From NCBI RefSeq assembly GCF_024809855.1, contig NZ_JANUEM010000009.1, positions 62,001 to 126,000 of the forward strand: a DNA stretch of 64,000 nt, in the 5' to 3' direction. Origin of the DNA: Rheinheimera pacifica. Lineage in GTDB: Bacteria > Pseudomonadota > Gammaproteobacteria > Enterobacterales > Alteromonadaceae. Positions within the stretch are counted from its first letter, which is position 1. The number at the start of each line of letters is the position of its first letter. This document shows positions 1-9,204 of this stretch, in pieces. Position numbers and translations under genes: made by a program. The notes below the pieces were generated by a model. The model was not told where the DNA came from, searched no databases, and saw only the letters and a program-made list of their open reading frames with translations.

Positions 1-1
1 G

Positions 2-1570
2 GGTTTTACCGGCGTAATTGTCAGTGACTATTTTGCCATTGAAGAGCTGAACAGCCGCCATAATTTGTACGACACCGAGGCCGCTGCAGCCAAAGCCGCC
101 TTACTGGCCGGGGTGGATATGGAAACGCCGGATCCGAAAACCTTCCCGCACTTAACAGCACTGGTGCAAAGTGGTCAGTTAGACGAAAGCGCGATAGACA
201 CCGCAGTACGCCGCGTACTGGCGCTGAAATTCCGCTTGGGTTTGTTTGACAACCCCTATGTTGATGCCAGCAAAGCCAACGCACTGGTGGGGGCTGCTAA
301 CGATCGCGACTTTGCCCGGCGGGTGGCGGAAAAATCCATGGTGCTACTAAAAAATGACGGCATTTTACCGCTAAATGCAGCAAAAATTAGCAAGCTGGCG
401 GTTATTGGGCCGCATGCCGATGAAGTGCTGCTGGGCGGTTACAGCAGTATTCCACGCCAGACAGTGAGTATTTATCAGGGCTTAAAACAAAACCTGCAGG
501 GTAAAGCACAAGTGCAGTTTGCCCGTGGCACTGTTTTAACCAAAGCCTTAACAGCAACTAAAGCACAAGAGCAGAACCAGGCTTTTATTACCTCAGATAT
601 CCGCCAGCGCAGCCAGGCGGCCGGTACGTTTTCTATGCAACGCTGGAACTATGATCCTATAGCGCTGGCGACTGATAACGATCGTAAAGGCCTGCTGGAC
701 GAAGCCGTGGCACTGGCAAAAACCGCCGATGCGGTGGTACTGGTGTTAGGTGAAAACGAGGGCTTATCGCGCGAAGCCTGGGCCGAAAGCCATTTGGGCG
801 ACCGCACCAGTTTAGCGCTGGTAGGTAACCAGCTGCAGCTGGCGCAGGCCATTCTGGCTACCGGCAAGCCAGTAGTACTGCTGCTAACTAACGGCCGGCC
901 GCTGGCACTTGGCGAGTTGGCCGAAACAGCACCAGCCATTATTGAAGCCTGGTATCTGGGGCAGGAAACCGGTGCTGCTGTGGCCAATGTGCTGTTTGGC
1001 GATGTTAACCCGTCTGGCAAGTTGCCGCTGACATTCCCGCGCAGTGCTGGCCATATTCCCAGCTATTACAACCATAAAGCCTCTGCTAAACGTGGCTATT
1101 TGTTTGACGACATGAGCCCGCTGTATCCCTTTGGCCATGGCCTGAGCTACACCAGCTTTACCTACAGCAACTTGCAGATTGATGCCAGCGATGCCAGCGC
1201 CAATGACGAAGTGCAAATAAGCCTGACGGTGCAAAACAGCGGCCAGCGCCAGGGCACTGAGGTGGTGCAGTTGTACATTAATGATCCGCTGGCCAGTGTC
1301 ACCCGGCCGGTGCAGCAGTTAACCGGCTTTAAGCGGGTACCCCTTAAACCCGGCGAACAGGCCACACTGCAGTTTACTGTGCCGGTTAACCTGCTGGCGT
1401 TTTTTGATCAGCACATGCGCTGGGTAGTGGAGCCGGGCGAAATCCGCCTGATGCTGGGCAGTTCGTCGGCAGATATTCGCTTAACAGGCAGTTTTGTTAT
1501 TAAAGGTGACGTGACTGAAGTAGCTAACAATAAGGCGTATCTGAGCCAGGCCGTGATCAGCAATAAATAA
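2..1570 (+). CDS. GH3 beta-glucosidase, 5' end outside the window
   Basis: Glycoside hydrolase family 3 enzyme releasing terminal beta-glucose (or a related sugar) from oligosaccharides. The reading frame is open from the first bases, so the gene starts upstream; about 522 residues are visible. The segment IVSDY at bases 17-31 carries the expected GH3 catalytic nucleophile Asp (bases 26-28). The second GH3 domain follows, with the conserved KSMVLLKN stretch. A GENEGLSREAW segment lies where the acid/base Glu of this family sits. A fibronectin-III-like C-terminal domain spans roughly the last 110 residues. It is followed 49 bp later by a second GH3 gene and an esterase, consistent with one operon. 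The exact sugar specificity cannot be read from sequence alone. Confidence 0.93.
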   Translation, partial: GFTGVIVSDYFAIEELNSRHNLYDTEAAAAKAALLAGVDMETPDPKTFPHLTALVQSGQLDESAIDTAVRRVLALKFRLGLFDNPYVDASKANALVGAANDRDFARRVAEKSMVLLKNDGILPLNAAKISKLAVIGPHADEVLLGGYSSIPRQTVSIYQGLKQNLQGKAQVQFARGTVLTKALTATKAQEQNQAFITSDIRQRSQAAGTFSMQRWNYDPIALATDNDRKGLLDEAVALAKTADAVVLVLGENEGLSREAWAESHLGDRTSLALVGNQLQLAQAILATGKPVVLLLTNGRPLALGELAETAPAIIEAWYLGQETGAAVANVLFGDVNPSGKLPLTFPRSAGHIPSYYNHKASAKRGYLFDDMSPLYPFGHGLSYTSFTYSNLQIDASDASANDEVQISLTVQNSGQRQGTEVVQLYINDPLASVTRPVQQLTGFKRVPLKPGEQATLQFTVPVNLLAFFDQHMRWVVEPGEIRLMLGSSSADIRLTGSFVIKGDVTEVANNKAYLSQAVISNK

Positions 1571-1619
1571 CCGCGGTGGGCATATCACAATAGGATTAAC
1601 CGCAACAGCGGGAGGAATT

Positions 1620-4193
1620 ATGCAACAAAGCAAGCGATATCACGGCAGCGGGCAGTTGTCGGGCATGCTGACACTGGCGTTAGCCTGCAGTTTGGCGCTG
1701 GTTGGTTGTGCTGGGCAGGCACCTGACGGCAGCAGCCAGGGCGTAGAAAAACCGCAGATCCAGCCACAAAACTGGCCACTGCAAAGCGCGCCGATTGCGC
1801 GCAACCAGCAAATAGAAGACAAAATTAACGCCTTGCTCCGCCAGATGACACCCGAGCAGAAAGTCGGCCAGATTATTCAGGCCGATATTGCCTCGGTTAC
1901 ACCCCAGCAAGCGCGCGATTATTACCTGGGCTCGGTGCTAAACGGTGGCAACTCGGCACCGGGGCGTGATAACCGGGTTGGTGCAGCTGCCTGGTTGCAG
2001 CTGGCCGATGCGTTTTGGCAGGCCAGCACCGACACCAGCGATGGCAGGCCGTACATTCCGCTGATCTGGGGTACCGATGCCGTGCACGGCCACAGCAATG
2101 TAAAAGGTGCGACCATTTTTCCGCATAATATTGGCCTGGGCGCCATGCGCGAACCGCAGCTACTGCATGCTATTGGCCGTGCTACTGCTGTTGAAATGCA
2201 GGTAACCGGGCTGGACTGGACTTTTGCGCCAACCATTGCGGTAGCGCGTGACGACCGCTGGGGCCGCACTTATGAGTCGTACAGTGAAGACCCGGCACTG
2301 GTCGCCAGCTATGCGCCGCATATTTTGCAGGGTATTCAGGGCATGCCGGGCGCCGCAGACTTTTTGCGTGGCGAGCATATGCTGGCTACGGTTAAACACT
2401 TTTTGGGTGATGGCGGCACTGTCGGCGGTAAAGATCAGGGCGACAGTATAGATACTGAAGCACAACTGCGTGATATTCATGCGCCAGCTTACTACAGCGC
2501 CATTAAGGCCGGTGCACGGGTGGTAATGGCGTCTTACAACAGCTGGCATGGCGATAAAATGCACGGTTTTGCCTCTATGCTAACCGACGTTTTAGTACAC
2601 CGGATGGGCTTTGATGGTTTTGTGGTAGGCGATTGGAACGGCCACGGCCAGATAAGCGGCTGTACGCCAACAGATTGTGCGGCCTCGGTTATTGCCGGGC
2701 TGGATATGTATATGGCGCCGGACAGTTGGCAGGCGCTGTATGCCAATACACTGGCACAGGTAAAAGACGGCCGCCTGCCGATGGCGCGGCTGGATGAAGC
2801 CGTACTGCGCATACTACGCATTAAGGCAGAAATGGGCTTATTTGAGCAGGTAAAACCCTCTGAACGGCCACTGGCCGGGCGTTATGAACTGCTGGGCAAT
2901 GCACAGCACCGGGCACTGGCACGTGAAGCTGCGCGTAAGTCACTGGTATTGCTGAAAAATAACCAGCAGTTACTGCCACTTCAGCCAACTGGCCGGGTGC
3001 TGGTGGCGGGCGACGGTGCCGATAATATCGGTAAGCAAAGCGGCGGCTGGACATTAAGCTGGCAGGGCTCGGGTAATGCCAACAGTGATTTTCCTAATGG
3101 CGACTCTATTTATACCGGTATCCTGCAAACGGTTACTGCCGGGGGCGGCAGTGTGGAGCTTAGCGAAAACGGCCGTTACAGCCAGCGCCCTGATGTTGCC
3201 ATAGTCGTATTTGGTGAAGAGCCTTATGCCGAGTTTATTGGCGATCGCAGCCATCTGGCGTTTGACGACAACCGCGGTTTGCAAATTCTTAGCCAACTAA
3301 AAAGCCAGGGTATTCCTACCGTGGCGGTGTTTTTATCCGGCCGGCCGTTGTGGGTAAACCCTGAGCTGAATCAGTCTGATGCTTTTGTTGCTGCGTTTTT
3401 ACCCGGCAGCGAAGGTGGAGCGGTGGCCGATGTGCTGTTCCGCTCGCCTGCAGGTGCTGTGCAGCATAATTTTCAGGGCAAATTGTCATTCTCCTGGCCG
3501 GATAACGCCAAAGGCGAGCCGCTTAACGTCGGCGATGCGGGCTACAAGCCGCTGTTTGCCTACGGCTATGGTTTAAACTACGGCGACAATACCACTGTGG
3601 GCCAACTGCATGAAGAAGCCGGCATCAGCGCTGATCAAATGCTCAATACCAGCCGTTATCTGCATGCCGGTAAAGCCGTAACACCCTGGCAGTTGCAATT
3701 GCTCGATCGGGGCCAGATCACCCGGGTAACAGACGCCCTGCATACCTCAGCCCGTGGCGCAGTAACCGCCACTGCCACAGACCGGTTGCAGCAGGAAGAC
3801 TCGGTTACGCTTAGCTTTGCGCAGCCTGGCACAGTGCTGCTAACCCATGCCGACGGTGCAGTGCTGGATTTAGCCCGTCAGTCTAACGGCGATATGGCGC
3901 TGGAACTGGAATATCAGGTGCTGGCGCTTAGCAGCAATAACACTACGCTTGGCATGCAATGCGGCGACAACTGCAGCGCCAATATTGATATCAGCGGCCA
4001 ACTGGCGCAAATGCAGGGTAAGGGCTGGCAGAGTATGAAAATTGCGTTGCGCTGCTTTAGTGAAGCCGACAGCACTTTTGATATCAGTAAAGTTACCCGG
4101 CCAATGGTGCTGCAAGCTGGTGCTGGCCTGGTGTTACAACTGGCTAATGTGCGGCTGGCGCAAAATGAAGGCAATGCCACATGCGGCAACTAA
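1620..4193 (+). CDS. GH3 exo-beta-glucosidase lipoprotein, ExoP-like
   Basis: An 857-residue family 3 glycoside hydrolase, resembling marine exo-1,3/1,4-beta-glucanases of the ExoP type. The N-terminus has a lipoprotein signal with lipobox LVGC (Cys30), so it is probably anchored to a membrane facing the periplasm or surface. The first domain has the KHFLGDGG motif (Lys259, His260) and the nucleophile in VVGDW (Asp338). The second GH3 domain follows, then an extra C-terminal beta-sandwich of about 180 residues like the ExoP C-terminal domain. The start is set by GGAGG just upstream of the ATG. The next gene overlaps its 3' end by 13 bp, indicating translational coupling. Likely role: trimming beta-glucan or hemicellulose oligosaccharides to glucose. 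Confidence 0.93.
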   Translation: MQQSKRYHGSGQLSGMLTLALACSLALVGCAGQAPDGSSQGVEKPQIQPQNWPLQSAPIARNQQIEDKINALLRQMTPEQKVGQIIQADIASVTPQQARDYYLGSVLNGGNSAPGRDNRVGAAAWLQLADAFWQASTDTSDGRPYIPLIWGTDAVHGHSNVKGATIFPHNIGLGAMREPQLLHAIGRATAVEMQVTGLDWTFAPTIAVARDDRWGRTYESYSEDPALVASYAPHILQGIQGMPGAADFLRGEHMLATVKHFLGDGGTVGGKDQGDSIDTEAQLRDIHAPAYYSAIKAGARVVMASYNSWHGDKMHGFASMLTDVLVHRMGFDGFVVGDWNGHGQISGCTPTDCAASVIAGLDMYMAPDSWQALYANTLAQVKDGRLPMARLDEAVLRILRIKAEMGLFEQVKPSERPLAGRYELLGNAQHRALAREAARKSLVLLKNNQQLLPLQPTGRVLVAGDGADNIGKQSGGWTLSWQGSGNANSDFPNGDSIYTGILQTVTAGGGSVELSENGRYSQRPDVAIVVFGEEPYAEFIGDRSHLAFDDNRGLQILSQLKSQGIPTVAVFLSGRPLWVNPELNQSDAFVAAFLPGSEGGAVADVLFRSPAGAVQHNFQGKLSFSWPDNAKGEPLNVGDAGYKPLFAYGYGLNYGDNTTVGQLHEEAGISADQMLNTSRYLHAGKAVTPWQLQLLDRGQITRVTDALHTSARGAVTATATDRLQQEDSVTLSFAQPGTVLLTHADGAVLDLARQSNGDMALELEYQVLALSSNNTTLGMQCGDNCSANIDISGQLAQMQGKGWQSMKIALRCFSEADSTFDISKVTRPMVLQAGAGLVLQLANVRLAQNEGNATCGN

Positions 4194-6121
4194 AATTTGC
4201 TGGCTATACCGCCTGGGTTAAGCACGCCAGCTTATATATTGCACTGCTGCTTAGCCCGCTGGCATTTGCTGATATCAGCCTGCCAAAACTGATTAGCGAT
4301 GGTATGGTGTTGCAGCGCGACAGCGCTATTACATTGTGGGGCTGGGCTGCTACCGACGAAGCGGTTGAAGTGCGCTTTAATGGCAAAGTCATTGGCCAGG
4401 CTAAGCCTGTCAACGGCCGCTGGCAGCTTAAGCTGGCAGCACAACCCGCCGGTGGGCCTTATCAGCTAAGCTTTCACGGCCATAACCAGATCACGTTGCA
4501 GGACATTTATTTTGGTGATGTCTGGGTGGCGTCGGGCCAGTCTAATATGGAAATGGAGATGGCACGCCTGGCCGAGGCCTATCCGCAGGATTTAACCGCC
4601 GCCAGCTATCCGTTAATCCGCCAGTTTAAAGTACCGCAGCATTACAATTTTAAAAAGCCGCAGCAGGATTTCAGCAGCGGCCACTGGGTTGCTGCCAGCC
4701 CGGACACTATTAGCGGGTTTTCTGCACTGGCGTTTTATTTTGCCCGTAACTTGTTCAACCATAACGGCATAGCCATCGGCATTTTAAATAATGCGCTGGG
4801 TGGCTCGCCGGTTGAAGCCTGGATGAGCGAGCAGGCGCTGCAGCCATTTCCTGACGCGCTGGCTGAAGGCCTCCGCTTTCGCGACGATAAGCATATTCAG
4901 GCAGTTACCGAGGCCGATAAGGCAAAAAATGCACAGTGGTATGGTGATTTACAGCAGCGTGATGCGGGCTTAACCAGCAGCACACCCTGGTATAGCACTG
5001 CTTTGGACGACAGCAACTGGGCCAGCTTTAACGTGCCGGGCTTTCGGCCCGGGCCTTTTACCGGTGTCTGGTGGTTGCGTAAAACAGTGCAGCTAACTGC
5101 CAAACAGGCGGCACAGGCTAATACCTTGCGGCTGGGCTCTATCGTCGATGCCGACGAGGTATATATCAATGGCACGCAAGTGGGTGATACCACCTATCAG
5201 TACCCGCCGCGCCGTTATGCTTTACCCGACAACCTGCTTAAAGCCGGTAGCAACCTGCTGGCAGTTCGTATTACCGCCACCAATGGTAAAACCGGCTTAA
5301 TGCCGGATAAACCCTATTGGCTTGGCACAGACAATAACAAGCTGGATTTAACCGGGCCGTGGAAAATGCAAAGCTCCGCCCAAGCAGAGCCTTTACCGGG
5401 AGATACCTTTATCCGCTGGAAACCGCTGGGCTTATTTAACGGCTTAACCGCGCCGTTAACTTATCTGCCGGTTAAAGGCGTGATCTGGTATCAGGGTGAA
5501 TCTAATGTTGGCCAGTACGCGCAGTATCAGCCGCGTTTTACCGCGATGATCCGCGATTGGCGGGCAAAATGGGCGCAAAATGGCGGCCAGCAACAGCCGT
5601 TACCATTTTTATTCGTGCAGTTGGCTAATTATCTGGAAAAAACACCAGAGCCTACCGACAGCCACTGGGCCGGGTTACGCGAAGCGCAGCGCCACAGCTT
5701 AGCCGAGCCGGATACCGCTATGGTGGTGGCAATTGATACCGGCGAGTGGAACGATATTCATCCGGTAGATAAAAAAACCTTAGGCCAGCGCCTGGCGTTA
5801 GCCGCGAGGGCGGTAGCGCTGGGCGAAGATGTGCAGTATCAGGGGCCGCAGTTGTTGTCGGTACAAGCGCAGGGCAATAAATTACTGCTTAGCTTTGATC
5901 AGCAACTGGTACTCAAACCCGGCCAAAGTTTTGCCATCGCCGGCAGCGACGGCAAGTATCGCTGGGCGCAGGTAAAGCTGCAGGGTAAGCAATTAGTGCT
6001 GTCGCATGCTGATATTACCGCGCCGGTACAAGTACGCTACGCCTGGGCCGATAACCCGGATGCAGTGCTTTATAACACCGAAGGTTTACCGGCATCACCT
6101 TTTATTTACCAGCCAAAGTAA
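4181..6121 (+). CDS. Sialate O-acetylesterase family carbohydrate esterase (SGNH)
   Basis: A 646-residue exported esterase of the sialate O-acetylesterase/acetylxylan esterase type. The N-terminus has a hydrophobic signal peptide ending near FADIS. The catalytic Ser lies in GQSNM (Ser121) and the Asp-x-His pair in NDIHP (Asp525, His527). WYQGESN is also conserved in the family. Between these blocks, about residues 270-410, sits a galactose-binding-like beta-sandwich (VDADEVYINGTQVG region), a common insertion in these enzymes. It overlaps the preceding GH3 gene, so it is probably translated with it. Given that partner, removal of acetyl groups from hemicellulose is more likely than action on sialic acid; this is inference from context. 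Confidence 0.9.
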   Translation: MRQLKFAGYTAWVKHASLYIALLLSPLAFADISLPKLISDGMVLQRDSAITLWGWAATDEAVEVRFNGKVIGQAKPVNGRWQLKLAAQPAGGPYQLSFHGHNQITLQDIYFGDVWVASGQSNMEMEMARLAEAYPQDLTAASYPLIRQFKVPQHYNFKKPQQDFSSGHWVAASPDTISGFSALAFYFARNLFNHNGIAIGILNNALGGSPVEAWMSEQALQPFPDALAEGLRFRDDKHIQAVTEADKAKNAQWYGDLQQRDAGLTSSTPWYSTALDDSNWASFNVPGFRPGPFTGVWWLRKTVQLTAKQAAQANTLRLGSIVDADEVYINGTQVGDTTYQYPPRRYALPDNLLKAGSNLLAVRITATNGKTGLMPDKPYWLGTDNNKLDLTGPWKMQSSAQAEPLPGDTFIRWKPLGLFNGLTAPLTYLPVKGVIWYQGESNVGQYAQYQPRFTAMIRDWRAKWAQNGGQQQPLPFLFVQLANYLEKTPEPTDSHWAGLREAQRHSLAEPDTAMVVAIDTGEWNDIHPVDKKTLGQRLALAARAVALGEDVQYQGPQLLSVQAQGNKLLLSFDQQLVLKPGQSFAIAGSDGKYRWAQVKLQGKQLVLSHADITAPVQVRYAWADNPDAVLYNTEGLPASPFIYQPK

Positions 6122-6155
6122 ATACTCAGCCAGCCATCAATATTTTATCTTTGTT

Positions 6156-6172
6156 AGCGCCCAATGGGCGCT
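6156..6172 (+). terminator. Hairpin after the GH3/esterase operon
   Basis: A perfect 7 bp stem AGCGCCC / GGGCGCT with an AAT loop lies 35 bp after the esterase stop codon. There is no long T run, so termination strength is uncertain. It also coincides with the left edge of the accessory island, where CTTTGTTA (6149-6156) mirrors the TAACAAAG at the right edge. Confidence 0.4.
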
Positions 6173-6202
6173 ATGTTATAGACGCTAAACACAGCGGCTC
6201 TT

Positions 6203-6595
6203 CTAAGGTGTTTCAAAATACTGCCTCTTTCTGAAAAGCTTGCATAGGTTATCTTCACAGAACTCCAACGTAACACTGTCGAAGAAATAGGCGGAGTCAA
6301 ACATAATTATCCACTTATTTGAGTCATTGAAATACTCTGAAGGTGAAGATAGTGAAGCACTTCTAGAAGATTTGTCGCTGTATACCAAATTTATTATTTC
6401 TATGCCTTTTTCGGATTTATCATGCAGATGCGTAAGAACTTCTGCTTTACTAGTACCAATAGTAAATCCATATGCACCTCCTTCTTCAACGACTTCATGA
6501 AGCGAGCTCGACCACAGAAAAAATGCAAATAAAGTACCGAGTATAAATACCACAAGGAGCGATTTATAAATGACTGAACTAGGTTTAGCTTTCAT
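6203..6595 (-). CDS. Hypothetical membrane-anchored protein, 130 aa
   Basis: No family recognised with certainty. One transmembrane segment lies at about residues 9-29, followed by a roughly 100-residue soluble part that would face the periplasm. The stretch GFTIGTSKAEVL resembles the first helix of BamE/OmlA-like small beta-alpha folds, which is only a weak similarity. Two Cys residues near the C-terminus (CEDNLC) could form a disulfide. It is AT-richer than the flanking operons and shares the minus orientation of the TIR and Fic genes in the same island. No strong ribosome-binding site is visible ahead of the ATG. Confidence 0.6.
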   Translation of the reverse strand: MKAKPSSVIYKSLLVVFILGTLFAFFLWSSSLHEVVEEGGAYGFTIGTSKAEVLTHLHDKSEKGIEIINLVYSDKSSRSASLSSPSEYFNDSNKWIIMFDSAYFFDSVTLEFCEDNLCKLFRKRQYFETP

Positions 6596-6618
6596 TCATC
6601 AAACCTCGGGATTTTTGC

Positions 6619-6714
6619 AAAAGGGGTCGGAGACAATCAAAGTTAAGTTTGGCTAATCCATTATATTTCAGTTGCTTGCATAAAAAATGGTTATTATTAG
6701 CTCCGCCCCCTTTT
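6619..6714. repeat. Inverted REP-like repeat pair (BIME-like)
   Basis: AAAAGGGGTCGGAG at 6619-6632 is mirrored by CTCCGCCCCCTTTT at 6701-6714, with 13 of 14 positions complementary and about 68 bp between the arms. The CTCCGACCCCTTTT form resembles the REP sequences associated with REP-associated (Y1) transposases in gammaproteobacteria. The pair lies between the TIR gene and the hypothetical membrane protein gene. An alternative reading is that it forms the inner stem of a long attC-like site. Confidence 0.5.
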
Positions 6715-6737
6715 TCCGGTACAGTAGTTTGTTATGC

Positions 6738-7553
6738 CTAAATACGCACATCATAGCCAGCGGCTTTAAGTTCACGAATGATGCTGTACGCTTGCTCATC
6801 TATAGAGCTGCCTATCTTCTTGTATACAAGACCGCTCAAATCACTAGGTATTGCAACCTCACCTTTATGTACACAACATACTCGCGAGCGTCCGAGTCTC
6901 CCCACAAAATATCCGAATTCAAAAATTACATTTGGTCTTGCTCGCTTTTCCAAGTGCCTTTCTTTATCAGAAAGATCTAATTGGCTAACAGCGAAAGCAA
7001 CCTCGTCAGGTGTCAATAGGATGAAGGCATATCCCACATCCGCGTGCTTTTCGAACTTCTCAATTATTGTTGCTCCCTCATCTACTTGACGATGAAGAAC
7101 CACTGGCTCTAGGCCAATTTCATGCAAAAACCTCTCAACGTCCGTTTTTAACTCAGTATCATGTCCATGAACAACGAAGACCTTATTTGACAGGGATGCC
7201 GAACGATGTGTTGCAGTCGGTCCCGCAAGCTCACCATAAACATCAGACTCTAGAGCTGCTCTAGTAAGCTCAAGTGCCTTCAATAGGTTGGACTTAGCAC
7301 CCTCGAAATTATCTCTTCCATTTCCTTTTGTAATTAACGATATACCTTTTGCTGCAAGAGCACGCGCTGGAGATGAATCTTTACAAATTCGGTCGACAGC
7401 ATTACGAGTTCTAGTTTTCCACGCTAGCCACTCAGGCACGTCCGTTCCTGCATATTGACCTGGATAGTCGGTGTCAGCTTGACAGAAGTTCGACCAAGTA
7501 AACCTCTGTCCTTCAGTTATAAGGTTATCTATAAGTGTTTTATCACTGTCCAT
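6738..7553 (-). CDS. TIR-domain protein (CAP12/TIR_like family)
   Basis: A 271-residue protein with a C-terminal TIR-like domain (about residues 123-271) of the family found in Pycsar/CBASS effectors and described as a predicted nucleotide-binding TIR-like domain. Diagnostic segments are VFVVHGHD (about 125-132), VLHRQVDEGATIIEKFE, and RPNVIFEFGYF, where Glu212 is the likely NADase catalytic residue. The first 120 residues are of unknown fold and may be the sensing part. I start at the ATG at 7553, preceded by AGAGAG; a longer frame begins at 7625, but its extra codons run through a repeat-like border. No cyclase or other defence gene is adjacent. Role as an abortive-infection effector is inferred from the family. 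The stop codon abuts a GCATAAC heptamer. Confidence 0.85.
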   Translation of the reverse strand: MDSDKTLIDNLITEGQRFTWSNFCQADTDYPGQYAGTDVPEWLAWKTRTRNAVDRICKDSSPARALAAKGISLITKGNGRDNFEGAKSNLLKALELTRAALESDVYGELAGPTATHRSASLSNKVFVVHGHDTELKTDVERFLHEIGLEPVVLHRQVDEGATIIEKFEKHADVGYAFILLTPDEVAFAVSQLDLSDKERHLEKRARPNVIFEFGYFVGRLGRSRVCCVHKGEVAIPSDLSGLVYKKIGSSIDEQAYSIIRELKAAGYDVRI

Positions 7554-7585
7554 ATTTCTCTCTATATATTCTTGGTCACCAAAGG

Positions 7586-7782
7586 GCATAACACTTATTC
7601 GGCGGGTCGAGCCGCAGTTAAACACGGGTTAACCCATGCTTGTAAATGTACAGAACACTACACCGCTTATTTAAAACTTACAATAACTTATAGAAACAGC
7701 TGATAGTCGTGCTGGCGATAAGTGCGGGCTAAGCTGTCTTAACCCGTTTATTACTAATCTGGAATAGTGCGCCTTGTTATGC
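7586..7782 (-). repeat. attC-like recombination site between the Fic and TIR genes
   Basis: On the minus strand the interval starts with GCATAAC (7782-7776, containing the Fic stop codon) and ends with GTTATGC (7592-7586). Inside, CACTATTC pairs with GAATAAGTG with one bulge, and ACGGGTTAA pairs with TTAACCCGT. This R''-L''-stem-L'-R' order is that of integron attC sites. At 197 bp it is longer than most attC sites, and the spacer between the R and L boxes is missing on one side, so the call is tentative. The same heptamers border the other sides of both genes (6731-6737 and 9228-9234). Confidence 0.4.
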
Positions 7783-9123
7783 TTTTTTTCCGTTCAGCTT
7801 GGATAGAAGCTCAGATGGTGCGATATAAATTATTGTTCTTCCATCTTTGGTACTGAAAAAAAGCTTCATTTCAACCAGCTTTGTCAGATAACTGCGTGCT
7901 GTATTTTCTGAAACTGAGTAAGAGCTGGAAATTTCTTTTGCGCTAAAAACTCTGCCTGGTTCTTTAACTGCCTTTTTAATTAAATCTTTTTGGATAAAGT
8001 TAAGTTTTGAACCCCAGGACGTTCTCTCCAGTACTTCAGATATTTTCTGAAACTCAGTCGCTTTTTGATTCAGGTATTTTTTTAGCTCATCGAAGGCTTT
8101 GTATATTGTATCTAACTGAAAGTAGATAAAATAAGTAAGATCGTTGCTGTCTTTTTCAGTGTACATATAAGACAAACCGTACTCTCTTGGCTTCTCTCTT
8201 AAAAGCTTACTGATGGAAATGTATTTGAACAGAATATAATCACTTTTCAACATAAACCAGTAAAACAGGGCTCTGGCTGTCCTGCCGTTTCCATCTCTGA
8301 AGGGATGCTCATATCCAATCATAAAGTGTAACGTTATTGCCTTAATCATAGGGTGTATAAAGTCGTTACCCTCTATGCCGGTGTGATTTGTATTGGCGAA
8401 TTCGCACAGCTTCAGCAACCGGTTTTCTATCGTAGAAAAATCCGGTGGTTGGTGGGCAATATTGCCATCACCGTCTTCTATATATATATCGTTGTGCTGC
8501 CTGAACTGACCAGGGATCACACTGTTTTCAGTAGTTCCGGCGGTTGCTATCCTGTGAAACTCAAGAATCATATCGAGTGTTAATGTGTTTTTACTATTTT
8601 GCTCGGCGTATTTTAGTAACAGATAGTTATTGAGAATCATCCGTTCATCTTCATCGACCGGCTCTCTCCCGTCTTCCAGCATTTTTTTTGCAACTTCCCG
8701 GGTTGTCGACGCACCTTCTAACTGGGCACTGGTAATGGCTTCTTCCATTATTAATGAAGAAACCAAAAACCTGCTCTGCAGGCTGTCACTCGCTGCTGAA
8801 TCAGCTACCGCGCCCACGTTTCCACCGGTCACTTTAACCAGTTGATACAGGATCGCCTCCATCGAGTGAGGTGTGCAATAAACAAATGGAGCCCCGTGTT
8901 CATCAAATAATCCGATAGGCTTGTATTGTGACATCCGTTTAAATTTGACAGCTTTCCATAAGTTTTCTGCGTTTTCTTTAGGAACCCGCCATTTGAACTG
9001 GCTCCAGTGCAGATAACGGCCATCAGAATCTGTTACATCACACTTTTCCAAAAGCGGAATAACAACCTCAAGATCTTCAGGAATACTGAGTACTGGTGGT
9101 TTTTCAACTCTCGACTTAGCCAT
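7777..9123 (-). CDS. Fic family protein with C-terminal winged helix
   Basis: A 448-residue Fic-domain protein that should transfer AMP (or another nucleotide moiety) to a target hydroxyl. The full active motif HPFRDGNGR is at residues 273-281. An inhibitory motif S-x-x-x-E-G is at residues 132-137 (Ser132, Glu136), placing it in class II, in which an N-terminal helix blocks the ATP site. Residues about 370-440 look like a winged helix-turn-helix (SAKEISSSYSVSENTARSYLTKL). Such proteins may regulate their own promoter, and a 24 bp perfect palindrome lies 58 bp upstream. The neighbourhood (TIR gene, cassette-like borders) suggests a mobile, perhaps toxin- or defence-related role, which is inference. 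Confidence 0.92.
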   Translation of the reverse strand: MAKSRVEKPPVLSIPEDLEVVIPLLEKCDVTDSDGRYLHWSQFKWRVPKENAENLWKAVKFKRMSQYKPIGLFDEHGAPFVYCTPHSMEAILYQLVKVTGGNVGAVADSAASDSLQSRFLVSSLIMEEAITSAQLEGASTTREVAKKMLEDGREPVDEDERMILNNYLLLKYAEQNSKNTLTLDMILEFHRIATAGTTENSVIPGQFRQHNDIYIEDGDGNIAHQPPDFSTIENRLLKLCEFANTNHTGIEGNDFIHPMIKAITLHFMIGYEHPFRDGNGRTARALFYWFMLKSDYILFKYISISKLLREKPREYGLSYMYTEKDSNDLTYFIYFQLDTIYKAFDELKKYLNQKATEFQKISEVLERTSWGSKLNFIQKDLIKKAVKEPGRVFSAKEISSSYSVSENTARSYLTKLVEMKLFFSTKDGRTIIYIAPSELLSKLNGKKA

Positions 9124-9180
9124 AACGTATCTCTGACAAACTTGCTTATTTGGTTTTTAGAGTAAGCTTTTTATTATTTA

Positions 9181-9204
9181 AACTCAAATTTTAAAATTTG
9201 AGTT
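9181..9204. promoter_or_regulatory. Perfect 24 bp palindrome upstream of the Fic gene
   Basis: The arms AACTCAAATTTT and AAAATTTGAGTT are exactly complementary with no loop. The palindrome starts 58 bp upstream of the Fic start codon in an AT-rich region able to hold a promoter. The likely ligand is the winged-helix domain of the Fic protein itself; this is inference. Confidence 0.5.
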
